Shown here piece by piece: positions 33,619 to 33,619 of a DNA stretch of 33,619 nt. Within the stretch, counting starts at the first letter, position 1. Each line of letters starts with the position of its first letter. This DNA is from Enterococcus mundtii. GTDB lineage: Bacteria > Bacillota > Bacilli > Lactobacillales > Enterococcaceae. The DNA lies in the NCBI RefSeq assembly GCF_002947535.1, contig NZ_PUAP01000057.1, forward strand, positions 1 to 33,619, written 5' to 3'. The notes under the pieces are model-generated. The model saw only the letters and a list, made by a program, of their open reading frames with translations, was not told where the DNA came from and did not search any database. The position numbers and the translations under genes were made by a program.

Positions 33619-33619
33619 G

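Overview
The window looks like chromosomal DNA of a low-GC lactic acid bacterium, most likely an Enterococcus close to the faecium/hirae/durans/mundtii group. The reasons are the tyrosine decarboxylase cluster (T-box tyrS, tdcA, tyrP), a maltose locus with the malR-malB-pgmB-malP / malT-mapP layout known from E. faecalis, a CstR/CoA-disulfide-reductase-rhodanese persulfide locus, a PTS-type dihydroxyacetone kinase operon, AGGAGG ribosome sites and frequent TTG starts. The species cannot be fixed from the sequence alone. No rRNA, tRNA, CRISPR array, transposase or phage gene was found.

Layout. 1-120: right half of a dispersed stem-loop repeat. 133-510 (-): YxeA-like protein. 643-2848: strong promoter, leader with tiny ORFs and an intrinsic terminator, then a short MutS2-type ATPase without an Smr domain. 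2969-3520: CDP-alcohol phosphatidyltransferase. 3903-4274: unrecognised 123-aa protein. 4447-4551: intact copy of the stem-loop repeat. 4661-5608 (-) and 5683-6498 (+): divergent LacI-family regulator and Cof-type HAD phosphatase, with a perfect palindrome in the shared promoter region. 6605-9000: persulfide-responsive locus (cstR divergent from rhodanese and CoADR-RHD), with two matching operators. 9260-10042: LPKTD surface protein. 10312-12306: N-acetylglucosamine PTS permease. 12384-12704 (-): YbjQ family. 12899-14902: dhaM-dhaK-dhaL. 15028-16182 (-): secreted protein with four Ig-like repeats. 16453-21864: tyrS (T-box), tdcA, tyrP. 22255-30691: maltose regulon. 30984-32663 (-): polytopic GT-C-like membrane protein. 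32928-33461 (-): phenolic acid decarboxylase, divergent from a padR start that runs into a stop codon at the window edge.

How genes work together. MalT imports and phosphorylates maltose; MapP removes the phosphate inside the cell; MalP phosphorolyses maltose to glucose and beta-glucose-1-phosphate; PgmB and the epimerase MalB feed glycolysis; MalR closes the loop through two near-identical operators in the divergent promoters. TyrP exchanges tyrosine for the tyramine made by TdcA, while tyrS senses uncharged tRNA-Tyr. CstR should sense persulfides and release the rhodanese/CoADR genes.

Most noteworthy: the promoter, leader peptide and terminator arrangement ahead of the short MutS2 gene, which resembles translation-stress attenuators of ribosome-protection genes; a LacI gene whose only well-placed start codon is AUC; three copies of a large stem-loop repeat; and a padR reading frame that stops at codon 18.
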